Source: an uncultured Clostridia bacterium
GTDB taxonomy: Bacteria > Bacillota > Clostridia > TANB77 > CAG-508
Assembly (NCBI GenBank): GCA_934167685.1
Contig: CAKPLQ010000062.1
Coordinates: forward strand, 1-5,025
Direction of reading: 5' to 3'
DNA: 5,025 bases
The position numbers and the translations under genes are program-made. Below the pieces are notes generated by a model. That model was not told where the DNA came from, did not search any database, and was given only the letters and a program-made list of their open reading frames with translations. Shown piece after piece: positions 1 through 4,896 of this stretch (positions are counted from its first letter, which is position 1; every line of letters starts with the position of its first letter).

Positions 1-72
1 TTACTTATATCATAAATTTTAGATTAAGACATTTTCCTAAATGATATATTAAGACATTATCATAAATGAATT
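1..72. repeat. 25-bp-period imperfect direct repeats upstream of the first promoter
   Basis: Two adjacent 25-bp units, 23-47 and 48-72, match at 21 of 25 positions; both begin ATTAAGACATT and carry TAAATGA near the end. A third, partial copy lies 25 bp earlier: TATCATAAAT at 8-17 recurs exactly at 58-67, two periods away, while the rest of that copy has diverged. The array may begin before the window. It sits roughly 65-140 bp upstream of the predicted transcription start near 139, so it could be a set of regulator sites or an AT-rich upstream element, or simply drifted duplication. No reading frame of useful length crosses it on either strand. Confidence 0.5.
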
Positions 73-103
73 ATATTGAAGAAAGTTTCATAAAGCAAAA
101 GTG

Positions 104-132
104 TTGACATAATGCTTCGGACGTGGTATAAT
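104..132 (+). promoter_or_regulatory. Consensus sigma-A promoter of the lipoprotein gene
   Basis: TTGACA at 104-109 and TATAAT at 127-132 are both perfect consensus hexamers with an exact 17-bp spacer. The triplet TGG at 124-126 supplies an extended -10 element. Transcription should start near 139. This is the best promoter in the window and predicts strong basal transcription unless it is repressed or controlled in the long leader that follows. Confidence 0.88.
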
Positions 133-138
133 ATACAG

Positions 139-160
139 TGTTAGGATAAAAGTCCTTACA
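139..160 (+). promoter_or_regulatory. Stem-loop at the 5' end of the lipoprotein mRNA
   Basis: TGT (139-141) pairs with ACA (158-160) and AGGAT (143-147) with GTCCT (152-156), leaving one T-T mismatch, one G-U pair and an AAAA loop. The stem begins at the predicted first base of the transcript. Such 5'-terminal stems can protect mRNA from 5'-end-dependent decay; that role is inferred. Confidence 0.4.
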
Positions 161-176
161 ATGTAGAAAAAAGAAG

Positions 177-255
177 GGAGGATATTTGTAACTGTATAAT
201 ATTAGATTAAGGAGGAAGATAAATTTGTGTAACTTGTAAACTTAGTATTTAGGAG
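177..255 (+). repeat. Degenerate tandem repeat with extra Shine-Dalgarno-like sites in the leader
   Basis: A first unit (177-210) starts GGAGGA and contains ATTTGT, AACT, GTA and TTAG in that order. A second unit (211-250) starts GGAGGA and repeats the same blocks with small insertions. A third begins AGGAG at 251. This leaves SD-like sites at 176-181, 209-215 and 251-255 upstream of the real gene. After the first come TTG-TAA and after the second TTG-TGT-AAC-TTG-TAA, so neither opens a frame of note; only 251-255 is followed by an ATG (262). The arrangement could be a translational leader or leftover duplication. Confidence 0.3.
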
Positions 256-348
256 TGAAAAATGAACTTCGAAAAAAACAGAAACAGATACCTTAAAACT
301 TCGCATCAGAGTAATTTAACATGTGAAGAAAAAACAAAATCTTATTAC

Positions 349-355
349 AAAGGAG
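349..355 (+). promoter_or_regulatory. Ribosome binding site that fixes the lipoprotein start
   Basis: AAAGGAG lies 8 nt upstream of the ATG at 364. It is better than the AGGAG (251-255) before the in-frame ATG at 262, and the 364 start puts the lipoprotein signal peptide at the very N-terminus. Confidence 0.75.
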
Positions 356-363
356 AAAAGATT

Positions 364-792
364 ATGAGAAAATTTATTATGGTAATTACAACAGTTATGA
401 TGATGGCATTTTTATTAGCAGGATGCAATGTTCTTCGGACAGATAATAAACATGCCTCAGTTTCAGTAACAACATCTGATGGTCAGAGTTATGTATTCCA
501 GAGTGCTAATAGCTCATTAAGTTCTTCAGGCAAAGATTCAGCCTTAAGATTTGCAAGAGTCTCATTAAATATGAAAACTGGTGAAACAGTACATGTAACA
601 TTTAAATGTGAGACTTGTGGAAACGAACAGGAAATTGATATTGACAAACCATGGTCAGATTTTATTCATTGTGATTGTCCAGAAGAAATGGATAAAGATG
701 GCAATGTAAGAGAATATGCAGCCATTTTGGTGTCATATAATCAGGATGTTGAAGTAGGAGAAACAGAAAAAACTGCTACCATTAATAGATAA
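364..792 (+). CDS. Small lipoprotein with a CxxC...CxC cysteine cluster, function unknown
   Basis: A 142-residue protein with a lipoprotein signal peptide: Arg2-Lys3, a hydrophobic core at about 4-17, then the lipobox L18-A19-G20-C21. It should be exported, diacylated on Cys21 by Lgt, cut by signal peptidase II and anchored outside the membrane. A Ser/Thr-rich linker (about 30-56) precedes a compact domain holding C82-E-T-C85 and C103-D-C105, a spacing that could bind zinc or form disulfides. The frame is open back to an ATG at 262 with its own AGGAG, which would add 34 polar residues and bury the signal; I chose 364 for the better SD and terminal signal peptide. It is expressed from the promoter at 104-132 after a roughly 225-nt leader. 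I recognise no family. Lipoprotein identity is well supported; the metal site is inferred. Confidence 0.82.
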   Translation: MRKFIMVITTVMMMAFLLAGCNVLRTDNKHASVSVTTSDGQSYVFQSANSSLSSSGKDSALRFARVSLNMKTGETVHVTFKCETCGNEQEIDIDKPWSDFIHCDCPEEMDKDGNVREYAAILVSYNQDVEVGETEKTATINR

Positions 793-816
793 AAATTGTT
801 AAGTTATTTGATGTTT

Positions 817-847
817 TAAGGCTCCCACTCATTTGTGGGAGTTCTTA
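817..847 (+). terminator. Hairpin after the lipoprotein gene, probable terminator or attenuator
   Basis: CTCCCAC (822-828) pairs perfectly with GTGGGAG (835-841) around a 6-nt loop. A lower stem of TAAG (817-820) with CTTA (844-847) extends it across a small internal loop. The following tract is only TTCTT, so termination may be partial, letting some transcripts reach the small frame and the stronger terminator downstream. Confidence 0.6.
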
Positions 848-874
848 CATAAGAAAAAGTAAGGAGAATTCAAT

Positions 875-963
875 ATGGAGTAAAAAGTGAATTGACTATA
901 TCAATTATATCAATAATACTTTGCATAGTTGCTATATCAAGCATATTATTGATAAGATTATAA
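875..963 (+). pseudogene. Tiny single-pass membrane protein, apparently frameshifted after its start
   Basis: AAGGAG (861-866) sits 8 nt before ATG at 875, but that frame reads Met-Glu-stop (TAA, 881-883). In the frame starting at 883 the sequence reads K-S-E-L, then an unbroken hydrophobic stretch rich in Ile, Ser and Leu, ending in R-L and TAA at 961-963 just before a strong terminator. One extra base near 880 (for example GAG to GAAG) would give a continuous 29-residue protein beginning MEVKSELTIS. Alternatives are a real start at TTG 892, with GGAG at 877-880 as SD (23 residues), perhaps by reinitiation after the two-codon frame, or a sequencing error. No separate promoter is visible, so it would depend on readthrough past the hairpin at 817-847. 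Its function is unknown; single-helix proteins this short include toxins and small regulators of membrane complexes. Confidence 0.4.
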
Positions 964-966
964 GAG

Positions 967-1014
967 AAAAGAATCGAGAGAAAAAGCTAAAAAAGTTTTT
1001 TTCCTCGATTTTTT
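967..1014 (+). terminator. Strong intrinsic terminator, probably bidirectional
   Basis: The arms 972-988 and 994-1010 form a 17-bp stem with one A-C mismatch and G-U pairs around an AAAAA loop. The outer part, AATCGAG/CTCGATT, is perfect. T at 1009-1014 gives the U-tract, and the A-rich bases at 967-970 could serve the opposite strand. It insulates trmL from the lipoprotein unit. Confidence 0.85.
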
Positions 1015-1024
1015 AATAGTTCTT

Positions 1025-1051
1025 TTGTTTAAGCTAAAAATGTAGTATAAT
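1025..1051 (+). promoter_or_regulatory. Probable promoter of the trmL-recD2 unit
   Basis: TATAAT at 1046-1051 is a perfect -10, and its surroundings (GTATAATATAC) match the first promoter of the window over 11 bases. The -35 is weak: TTGTTT at 1025-1030 lies only 15 bp away, and the 17-bp position has TTTTGT. The location just after a terminator and about 40 nt upstream of trmL supports it. Modest expression is expected. Confidence 0.6.
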
Positions 1052-1092
1052 ATACAAAGAATTTTTTATATAAGCAGAGAGGAAGAATTTAA

Positions 1093-1596
1093 ATGAAACT
1101 AAACATAGTAATGGTAGAACCAGAAATACCACAAAATACAGGGAATATAGCAAGAACATGTGCAATAACAGGAGCAAAGCTACATTTAGTACATCCACTA
1201 GGATTCCAGATAGATGAGAAGACACTAAAAAGAGCAGGGTTAGACTATTGGGACAAACTAGATATAGAAGAACATGATTCGTTAGAAAAATTTTTAGAAA
1301 AATATAAACCAGAAGAAAACAATATGTTTTTTGCAACAACAAAAGGAAAGACACAATATACAGATATAAATTATTCAAAGATGGATGAGGTATTTGTATT
1401 ATACGGAAAAGAAACAAAGGGGTTGCCAGAGTGGCTTTTAGAAAAATATTTAGACAAAAAGACAATAAGAATTCCAATGTTACCAACATTAAGGTCGCTT
1501 AATTTATCAAATTCAGTTGCGATAATCACATATGAGATATTAAGACAACATAATTTTGAGGATTTACAAGGGATTAGTAACTATTTCTCAAAATAA
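1093..1596 (+). CDS. trmL: tRNA (cytidine/uridine-34 2'-O)-methyltransferase TrmL
   Basis: A complete 167-residue SPOUT-family methyltransferase, close to the usual size for TrmL. Family members transfer methyl from S-adenosylmethionine to the ribose 2'-OH of the wobble base in tRNA-Leu, acting as cytoplasmic homodimers with a trefoil-knot active site. The motifs are in order: the N-terminal block with N15-T-G-N18-I-A-R21-T-C; the TrmL-type LKRAGLDYW block (45-53); SPOUT motif 2, LYGKETKGLP (103-112); and motif 3, IPMLPTLRSLNLSNSVAI (127-144), forming the knot and cofactor pocket. The ATG follows AGAGG about 10 nt upstream. recD2 begins 43 nt after the stop with no terminator between, so the two are probably co-transcribed. 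Codons are strikingly A-ending and all Arg codons are AGA/AGG. A minus-strand open frame over this gene is a composition shadow. The assignment is firm; the exact tRNA targets are inferred from the family. Confidence 0.96.
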   Translation: MKLNIVMVEPEIPQNTGNIARTCAITGAKLHLVHPLGFQIDEKTLKRAGLDYWDKLDIEEHDSLEKFLEKYKPEENNMFFATTKGKTQYTDINYSKMDEVFVLYGKETKGLPEWLLEKYLDKKTIRIPMLPTLRSLNLSNSVAIITYEILRQHNFEDLQGISNYFSK

Positions 1597-1639
1597 AAGT
1601 CATCAAAAACATTGGCAAACTAGGAGGAAGATATAAATA

Positions 1640-3871
1640 GTGGAAGAAATTGAAGGAATATTAGCAGAAATAATATATCAAAATGAAGTTAATAGTTATG
1701 TAGTAGGTGTGTTTGAAACAGAAGAAGAGCAATTTACAGTAGTTGGATATTTACCATTTATAAAAAAAGGTGATACTTTAAGGTTAGTAGGAAAGTTTGT
1801 TGAACATAAAGATTATGGAGAGCAATTTAAGATAGAGACTTTTGAAAAGTTGATGCCACAGACGTTAGGGGCATTAGAAACATATTTAGCAAATGGAAAT
1901 ATTAAAGGAGTAGGTCCGGCAACTGCCTCAAAAATTGTAGATAAGTTTGGAGAAGACACAATACATGTTTTAAAATATGAGCCACAAAAGTTAGCACAGA
2001 TAAGAGGAATAACAAAGGCTAAGGCTGTGGAGATTTCAGAGAGTTTTATAGAAAATTGGGAAGTTTGGCAAATTGTAGGTTTTTTAGAACGATTTGGAAT
2101 GGGAGCAGAAAGTGCTAAAAAAGTATATGATTTATTGGGAATAAATGCTATTGCAGAAATAGAAGCAAATCCATATATATTAATAGATATTTCAAGAGGC
2201 GTAGATTTTAAACAAATAGACCAGATGGCAATTGAATTAGGAGTAGAAAAAGAAAATCAAAAAAGGGTTAAAAGTGGAATTAAATATGCACTTATAAAAA
2301 TTACATATAATGGACATTGTTGTACTCTAAAAGAAAATTTAATTGAATATGTAAAAAATCTTTTAAATGTAAATGAAGCTGTTATAGAAGATGGAATTAT
2401 AAATCTAAAAGTAAATAACGAAATAATTGTAGAAGATAGAGAAGGTGAAGAATGGATATATTTATATTCATTTTATAATGCAGAAAGCCAAATTGCTCGT
2501 AATATATTGGGATTACAAAAATATAAAAATGTAAAAAAAGTATCTAATATAGAAAAAGAGTTAAAATTAGTTGAAGAAAGAACAGATATATTACTATCGG
2601 AAAAACAAAAAGAAGCAATAAGAGCGATAAATGATAATAATGTGACAATTATAACTGGTGGTCCAGGAACTGGAAAGACTACTATAATAAAAAGTATAAT
2701 TGAGATTTATAAGCAGAAAAAATATAAAATAGTGTTATGTGCTCCAACAGGTAGAGCCGCAAAAAGAATGACAGAGACTACAGGAGAAGAAGCAAGTACT
2801 TTGCATAGATTATTAGAAATTGGAAAAGTAGATGAAGAATCATTATTTAAAAAAGATAATGAATATCAAGGAGCTCCAATAGATGGAGATATAATAATAG
2901 TTGATGAGGTATCGATGGTTGATATGTTTATAATGAGTTATTTGCTTGATTGTATATATAAAGGTACTAAATTAATATTAGTAGGAGACTGTGACCAATT
3001 ACCATCAGTTGGGCCAGGAAGTGTGTTAAAAGATTTAATTGCATCAGAAAAAATAACTACAGTACATCTTGATAAAATATTTAGACAGGCGGCTAAAAGC
3101 AAAATAATAGTGAATGCACATAGAGTTAACAGTGGAAAGAAGTTTATAAGTAAAGATGATAAAGAAATGGAAGAAGATTCTAAACAGGATTTTTTCTTTA
3201 TAAAAGAAAATAATCAAGAAAAAGTGTTAGAACAAGTATTATCGTTGTGTAATGGTCGCTTAAAAAAGTTTGGAGATTATGATTTTTTTGAAAGTATACA
3301 AGTTTTAAGTCCAACTAAAAAAGGAATGCTTGGAACAAAAGAAATGAACAAAGCATTACAGGAAGAACTTAATCCGCACAGAGAAGGAGAATCAGAGAAA
3401 AATAGCATGGGAGCGATATTTAGAATTGGCGATAGAGTAATGCAAATCAAAAATAATTATGATATCTATTGGGAAAGAAAAGACGGTAGAGAGGTTGAAG
3501 TTGGAAACGGAGTATTTAATGGAGAAACAGGAACAATTTTAAATATAAATGAAAAAGAGAAAAATATATGTGTTAAATTTGATGATGAAAAGTTGGTGTG
3601 GTATGAGTTTAATGATTTGGAACAAATAGAACATAGTTATTGCATTACAATACATAAAGCTCAAGGTAGTGAATTTGATGTTGTAATTATGTTAGTACCA
3701 CAAGCAGCACCAATGCTTCTTACAAGAAATTTGTTATATACAGGTTTGACGCGTGCTAAAAAGTTACTTATTGTTATTGGCAACGAACGAGTTGTTGATT
3801 ATATGATTAGTAATGTTGATAGCAAAAAGAGAAATACAGGATTGGAATTTAAATTGAAAAATATAAAATAA
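1640..3871 (+). CDS. recD2: ATP-dependent RecD2 (RecD/TraA-type) SF1B DNA helicase
   Basis: A complete 743-residue protein of normal RecD2 length. RecD2 enzymes unwind DNA 5' to 3' with ATP and act in DNA repair and replication-fork maintenance in bacteria that lack a RecBCD partner for it. An N-terminal OB-like region (about 1-75) leads into tandem helix-hairpin-helix elements (IKGVGPATASKIV from 88; LAQIRGITKAKA from 118). Helicase motifs follow: Walker A GGPGTGKTT (340-348, K346); Walker B VDEVSMVD with D422-E423; motif III LVGDCDQLPSVGPGS (D450, Q453); IFRQA (480-484); DRVMQIKNNYD (598-608); VFNGETG (625-631); then TIHKAQGSEFD (from 670) and YTGLTRAKK with the arginine finger R705. All key residues are present. 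GTG is the start, with AGGAGG at 1622-1627, 12 nt upstream; no better start is in frame nearby. It is the distal gene of the trmL unit. No strong terminator follows. Confidence 0.97.
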   Translation: MEEIEGILAEIIYQNEVNSYVVGVFETEEEQFTVVGYLPFIKKGDTLRLVGKFVEHKDYGEQFKIETFEKLMPQTLGALETYLANGNIKGVGPATASKIVDKFGEDTIHVLKYEPQKLAQIRGITKAKAVEISESFIENWEVWQIVGFLERFGMGAESAKKVYDLLGINAIAEIEANPYILIDISRGVDFKQIDQMAIELGVEKENQKRVKSGIKYALIKITYNGHCCTLKENLIEYVKNLLNVNEAVIEDGIINLKVNNEIIVEDREGEEWIYLYSFYNAESQIARNILGLQKYKNVKKVSNIEKELKLVEERTDILLSEKQKEAIRAINDNNVTIITGGPGTGKTTIIKSIIEIYKQKKYKIVLCAPTGRAAKRMTETTGEEASTLHRLLEIGKVDEESLFKKDNEYQGAPIDGDIIIVDEVSMVDMFIMSYLLDCIYKGTKLILVGDCDQLPSVGPGSVLKDLIASEKITTVHLDKIFRQAAKSKIIVNAHRVNSGKKFISKDDKEMEEDSKQDFFFIKENNQEKVLEQVLSLCNGRLKKFGDYDFFESIQVLSPTKKGMLGTKEMNKALQEELNPHREGESEKNSMGAIFRIGDRVMQIKNNYDIYWERKDGREVEVGNGVFNGETGTILNINEKEKNICVKFDDEKLVWYEFNDLEQIEHSYCITIHKAQGSEFDVVIMLVPQAAPMLLTRNLLYTGLTRAKKLLIVIGNERVVDYMISNVDSKKRNTGLEFKLKNIK

Positions 3872-3876
3872 GAGTA

Positions 3877-3903
3877 TATTAGGCGTATTAGGCGGAATGC
3901 CTA
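3877..3903 (+). repeat. Tandem 9-mer TATTAGGCG with overlapping hairpin after recD2
   Basis: TATTAGGCG occurs twice back to back (3877-3885 and 3886-3894). The TAGGC of the second copy (3889-3893) pairs with GCCTA (3899-3903) around a 5-nt loop; the first copy (3880-3884) could pair with the same arm instead. The nearest T-run (3916-3921) begins 12 nt after the stem, so it is not a canonical terminator. It may stabilise the mRNA 3' end or slow polymerase. Confidence 0.35.
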
Positions 3904-3911
3904 GAAAAAGA

Positions 3912-3940
3912 TTGATTTTTTAAGAGAAATATGATATAAT
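3912..3940 (+). promoter_or_regulatory. Promoter of the first small membrane protein gene
   Basis: TTGATT (3912-3917), a 17-bp spacer and TATAAT (3935-3940), with the extended element TGA at 3932-3934. Transcription should start near 3947, giving a leader of about 50 nt. The architecture matches the promoter of the paralogous gene downstream. Confidence 0.8.
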
Positions 3941-3964
3941 AGGTACCGTTACATGTTAATGTAT

Positions 3965-3982
3965 TTGACTAGATATAGTCAA
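3965..3982 (+). promoter_or_regulatory. Leader dyad TTGACTA-GATA-TAGTCAA (copy 1)
   Basis: A perfect 7-bp inverted repeat with a 4-nt loop, about 18 nt after the predicted start and ending one base before the SD (AAAGGA, 3984-3989). A smaller stem, TACAT/ATGTA (3950-3954 with 3959-3963), precedes it. The same dyad stands before the paralogous gene at 4384-4402. TTGACT here is not a usable -35, because the 17-bp position downstream falls in the A-rich SD region. It may be an RNA hairpin that affects translation or stability, or an operator for a dimeric repressor. Confidence 0.7.
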
Positions 3983-3996
3983 GAAAGGAAAAAATT

Positions 3997-4275
3997 ATGA
4001 AGAAAATCATGAAACGGTTAGTAGCAATTGTAGCATTACATTTTGCAGAATTTTCTGCTTGGGCAATGACAACTCAAAAAAACATTGTCCCAATTTATGT
4101 AGATGGGCAAAAGATAGTTGCAAACGAGTTTATACGGTATGTATTATATATTTTTTTGATATATATTAGTATAAGAGCTTTTATCTATCTGATATTCGGC
4201 GATTGTAAATTTAAAAAGAGACCAATTGTAGAGACAGATAGCATAGAAGAAGATGACGAGGATGAAATAAAATAA
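3997..4275 (+). CDS. Small two-segment membrane protein, acidic tail (paralogue 1)
   Basis: A 92-residue protein with no family I recognise. After a basic start (MKKIMKR) comes a hydrophobic segment (about 8-24) that could be a membrane anchor or a signal peptide, since A21-W-A23 resembles a cleavage site. A short polar stretch holds P32-I-Y-V35, Q38 and A42-N43, followed by a second, strongly hydrophobic segment (about 45-67). The end is basic (KFKKR, 71-75) then very acidic (EEDDEDE, 84-90). Under the positive-inside rule both ends would be cytoplasmic with the PxYV loop outside. It is homologous to the 91-residue protein at 4421: both share PxYVxxQxIxAN, then R and YIxL at the same spacing. 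AAAGGA lies 7 nt before the ATG. It has its own promoter and terminator. Holin-like or sensor roles are conceivable but unsupported. Confidence 0.85.
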   Translation: MKKIMKRLVAIVALHFAEFSAWAMTTQKNIVPIYVDGQKIVANEFIRYVLYIFLIYISIRAFIYLIFGDCKFKKRPIVETDSIEEDDEDEIK

Positions 4276-4283
4276 TTTTTCCT

Positions 4284-4324
4284 AAAAAAGGGTTGGTGTA
4301 GAAATATTTACACCAATCTTTTTT
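4284..4324 (+). terminator. Strong intrinsic terminator after paralogue 1
   Basis: GGTTGGTGTA (4291-4300) pairs with TACACCAATC (4309-4318), with one G-U pair, and two more pairs can form inside. Six T residues (4319-4324) follow. An A-run (4284-4289) precedes the stem, so it may work in both directions. Confidence 0.9.
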
Positions 4325-4332
4325 GTGATAAT

Positions 4333-4361
4333 TTGCATTTTATAAAGATAAGTGTTATAAT
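4333..4361 (+). promoter_or_regulatory. Promoter of the second small membrane protein gene
   Basis: TTGCAT (4333-4338), a 17-bp spacer and TATAAT (4356-4361), with the extended element TGT at 4353-4355. The start should be near 4368, giving a leader of about 53 nt. The -35, spacer and extended -10 layout mirrors the promoter at 3912-3940. Confidence 0.8.
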
Positions 4362-4383
4362 TAAGTTAACTATTAATTTGTTT

Positions 4384-4402
4384 TTGACTAGAGTATAGTC
4401 AA
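4384..4402 (+). promoter_or_regulatory. Leader dyad TTGACTA-GAGTA-TAGTCAA (copy 2)
   Basis: The same 7-bp arms as copy 1, but with a 5-nt centre, about 16 nt after the predicted start and 5 nt before the SD (AAGGAGG, 4408-4414). The surrounding leader has otherwise diverged from copy 1, which suggests the dyad is kept by selection or is the youngest trace of the duplication. Confidence 0.7.
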
Positions 4403-4420
4403 GTATTAAGGAGGATATAT

Positions 4421-4696
4421 ATGAATATGAAGAAGCGGATTTTAGCATTGGTGTTTATGGTAGTTTGTTTTGGAGTGAATATGTTGTCATTGTTTGGAAT
4501 AGAGAGGATGTATGAATCAAAGGTATTTATACCTGTATACGTCGGAAGCCAATTTATATTGGCAAACCGAATTGTCAGACTTGCAATATACATTATTTTA
4601 GTAGTAATAGTTATTATTACGTTTTTTGGAACTGTATATTATTTTGACAAACTGACTGCTAAACCAAAACGCCGTTGCCGTAAAAACAACAAATAA
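4421..4696 (+). CDS. Small two-segment membrane protein, basic tail (paralogue 2)
   Basis: A 91-residue paralogue of the protein at 3997, unrecognised otherwise. It begins MNMKKR, then a hydrophobic segment (about 7-27), a short loop with P38-V-Y-V41, Q44 and A48-N49, and a long second hydrophobic segment (about 51-75). The shared core aligns without gaps at an offset of six residues (P38, Y40, V41, Q44, I46, A48, N49, R53, Y57, I58, L60). The tail is strongly basic (KPKRRCRKNNK, 81-91), opposite in charge to its neighbour's. The start is ATG 4421 with AAGGAGG 6 nt upstream; the ATG at 4427 would be 12 nt away. Arg codons are mostly CGN (five of seven), unlike the AGA habit of trmL. It has its own promoter, leader dyad and terminator. 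The predicted topology is both ends inside. Confidence 0.86.
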   Translation: MNMKKRILALVFMVVCFGVNMLSLFGIERMYESKVFIPVYVGSQFILANRIVRLAIYIILVVIVIITFFGTVYYFDKLTAKPKRRCRKNNK

Positions 4697-4703
4697 TCCT
4701 TTT

Positions 4704-4731
4704 GAAGGAAGTGTATTACACTTCCTTTTTT
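4704..4731 (+). terminator. Strong intrinsic terminator after paralogue 2
   Basis: AAGGAAGTG (4705-4713) pairs perfectly with CACTTCCTT (4719-4727), with one further T-A pair inside and a 3-nt loop. The T-run at 4726-4731 provides the U-tract. It closes the second membrane-protein unit only 8 nt after its stop codon. Confidence 0.9.
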
Positions 4732-4790
4732 CTCGATTTGTGAAAAAATTTAACTTTACACACAAACCAATAAAATAAATTGAAAAAGTG

Positions 4791-4819
4791 TTGACTATAA
4801 ATAGTAGAAATGATAAAGT
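4791..4819 (+). promoter_or_regulatory. Probable promoter of the exported protein at the window end
   Basis: TTGACT (4791-4796), a 17-bp spacer and TAAAGT (4814-4819), a 4/6 match to the -10, helped by the extended element TGA at 4811-4813. The start would be near 4826. TTGACTA-TAAA-TAGT at 4791-4805 also echoes the leader dyads upstream, but only the inner ACTA/TAGT pairs, so I read it mainly as a -35. Confidence 0.55.
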
Positions 4820-4840
4820 AAAGGTAGAATAAAAAGTTTA

Positions 4841-4866
4841 ACAGTCAAAATATTGCTCTTGATTGT
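4841..4866 (+). promoter_or_regulatory. Leader stem-loop before the exported protein
   Basis: ACAGTCAA (4841-4848) pairs with TTGATTGT (4859-4866), 8 bp with one G-U, around a 10-nt loop. It lies about 15 nt after the predicted start and 15 nt before the SD. Its position resembles that of the dyads in the two preceding leaders, though the arms are not the same sequence. Confidence 0.4.
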
Positions 4867-4896
4867 ACGAAACAAAAGAAAGAGGAGGAAAATAAG

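Noticed and set aside
262..363. Using ATG 262 as the main start of the lipoprotein
   Set aside because: It would place 34 polar, low-complexity residues ahead of a textbook lipoprotein signal peptide; the SD at 349-355 gives a clean start at 364. It is kept only as a possible alternative.
115..440. Shared 8-mer CTTCGGAC inside the first promoter spacer (115-122) and inside the lipoprotein gene (433-440)
   Set aside because: It is a single 8-base match with no dyad or other supporting structure; chance is an adequate explanation.
875..963. Programmed ribosomal frameshift to express the small membrane frame
   Set aside because: A -1 shift would restore the frame, but there is no X-XXY-YYZ slippery heptamer before the TAA, and the shift would have to occur after only two codons.
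1034..1489. Minus-strand open frame of 151 codons across the trmL region
   Set aside because: It lies antisense to trmL, which has full family motifs; its Leu/Phe-rich translation is what A-rich coding sequence gives on the opposite strand, and it has no convincing ribosome binding site.
3877..3921. Canonical terminator for recD2
   Set aside because: The stem is only 5 bp and the T-run lies 12 nt away, overlapping the next -35 element, so it does not fit an intrinsic terminator.
4399..4593. Minus-strand open frame of 64 codons over paralogue 2
   Set aside because: It is antisense to a gene with promoter, SD, terminator and a paralogue next door; its composition reads as a shadow of that gene.
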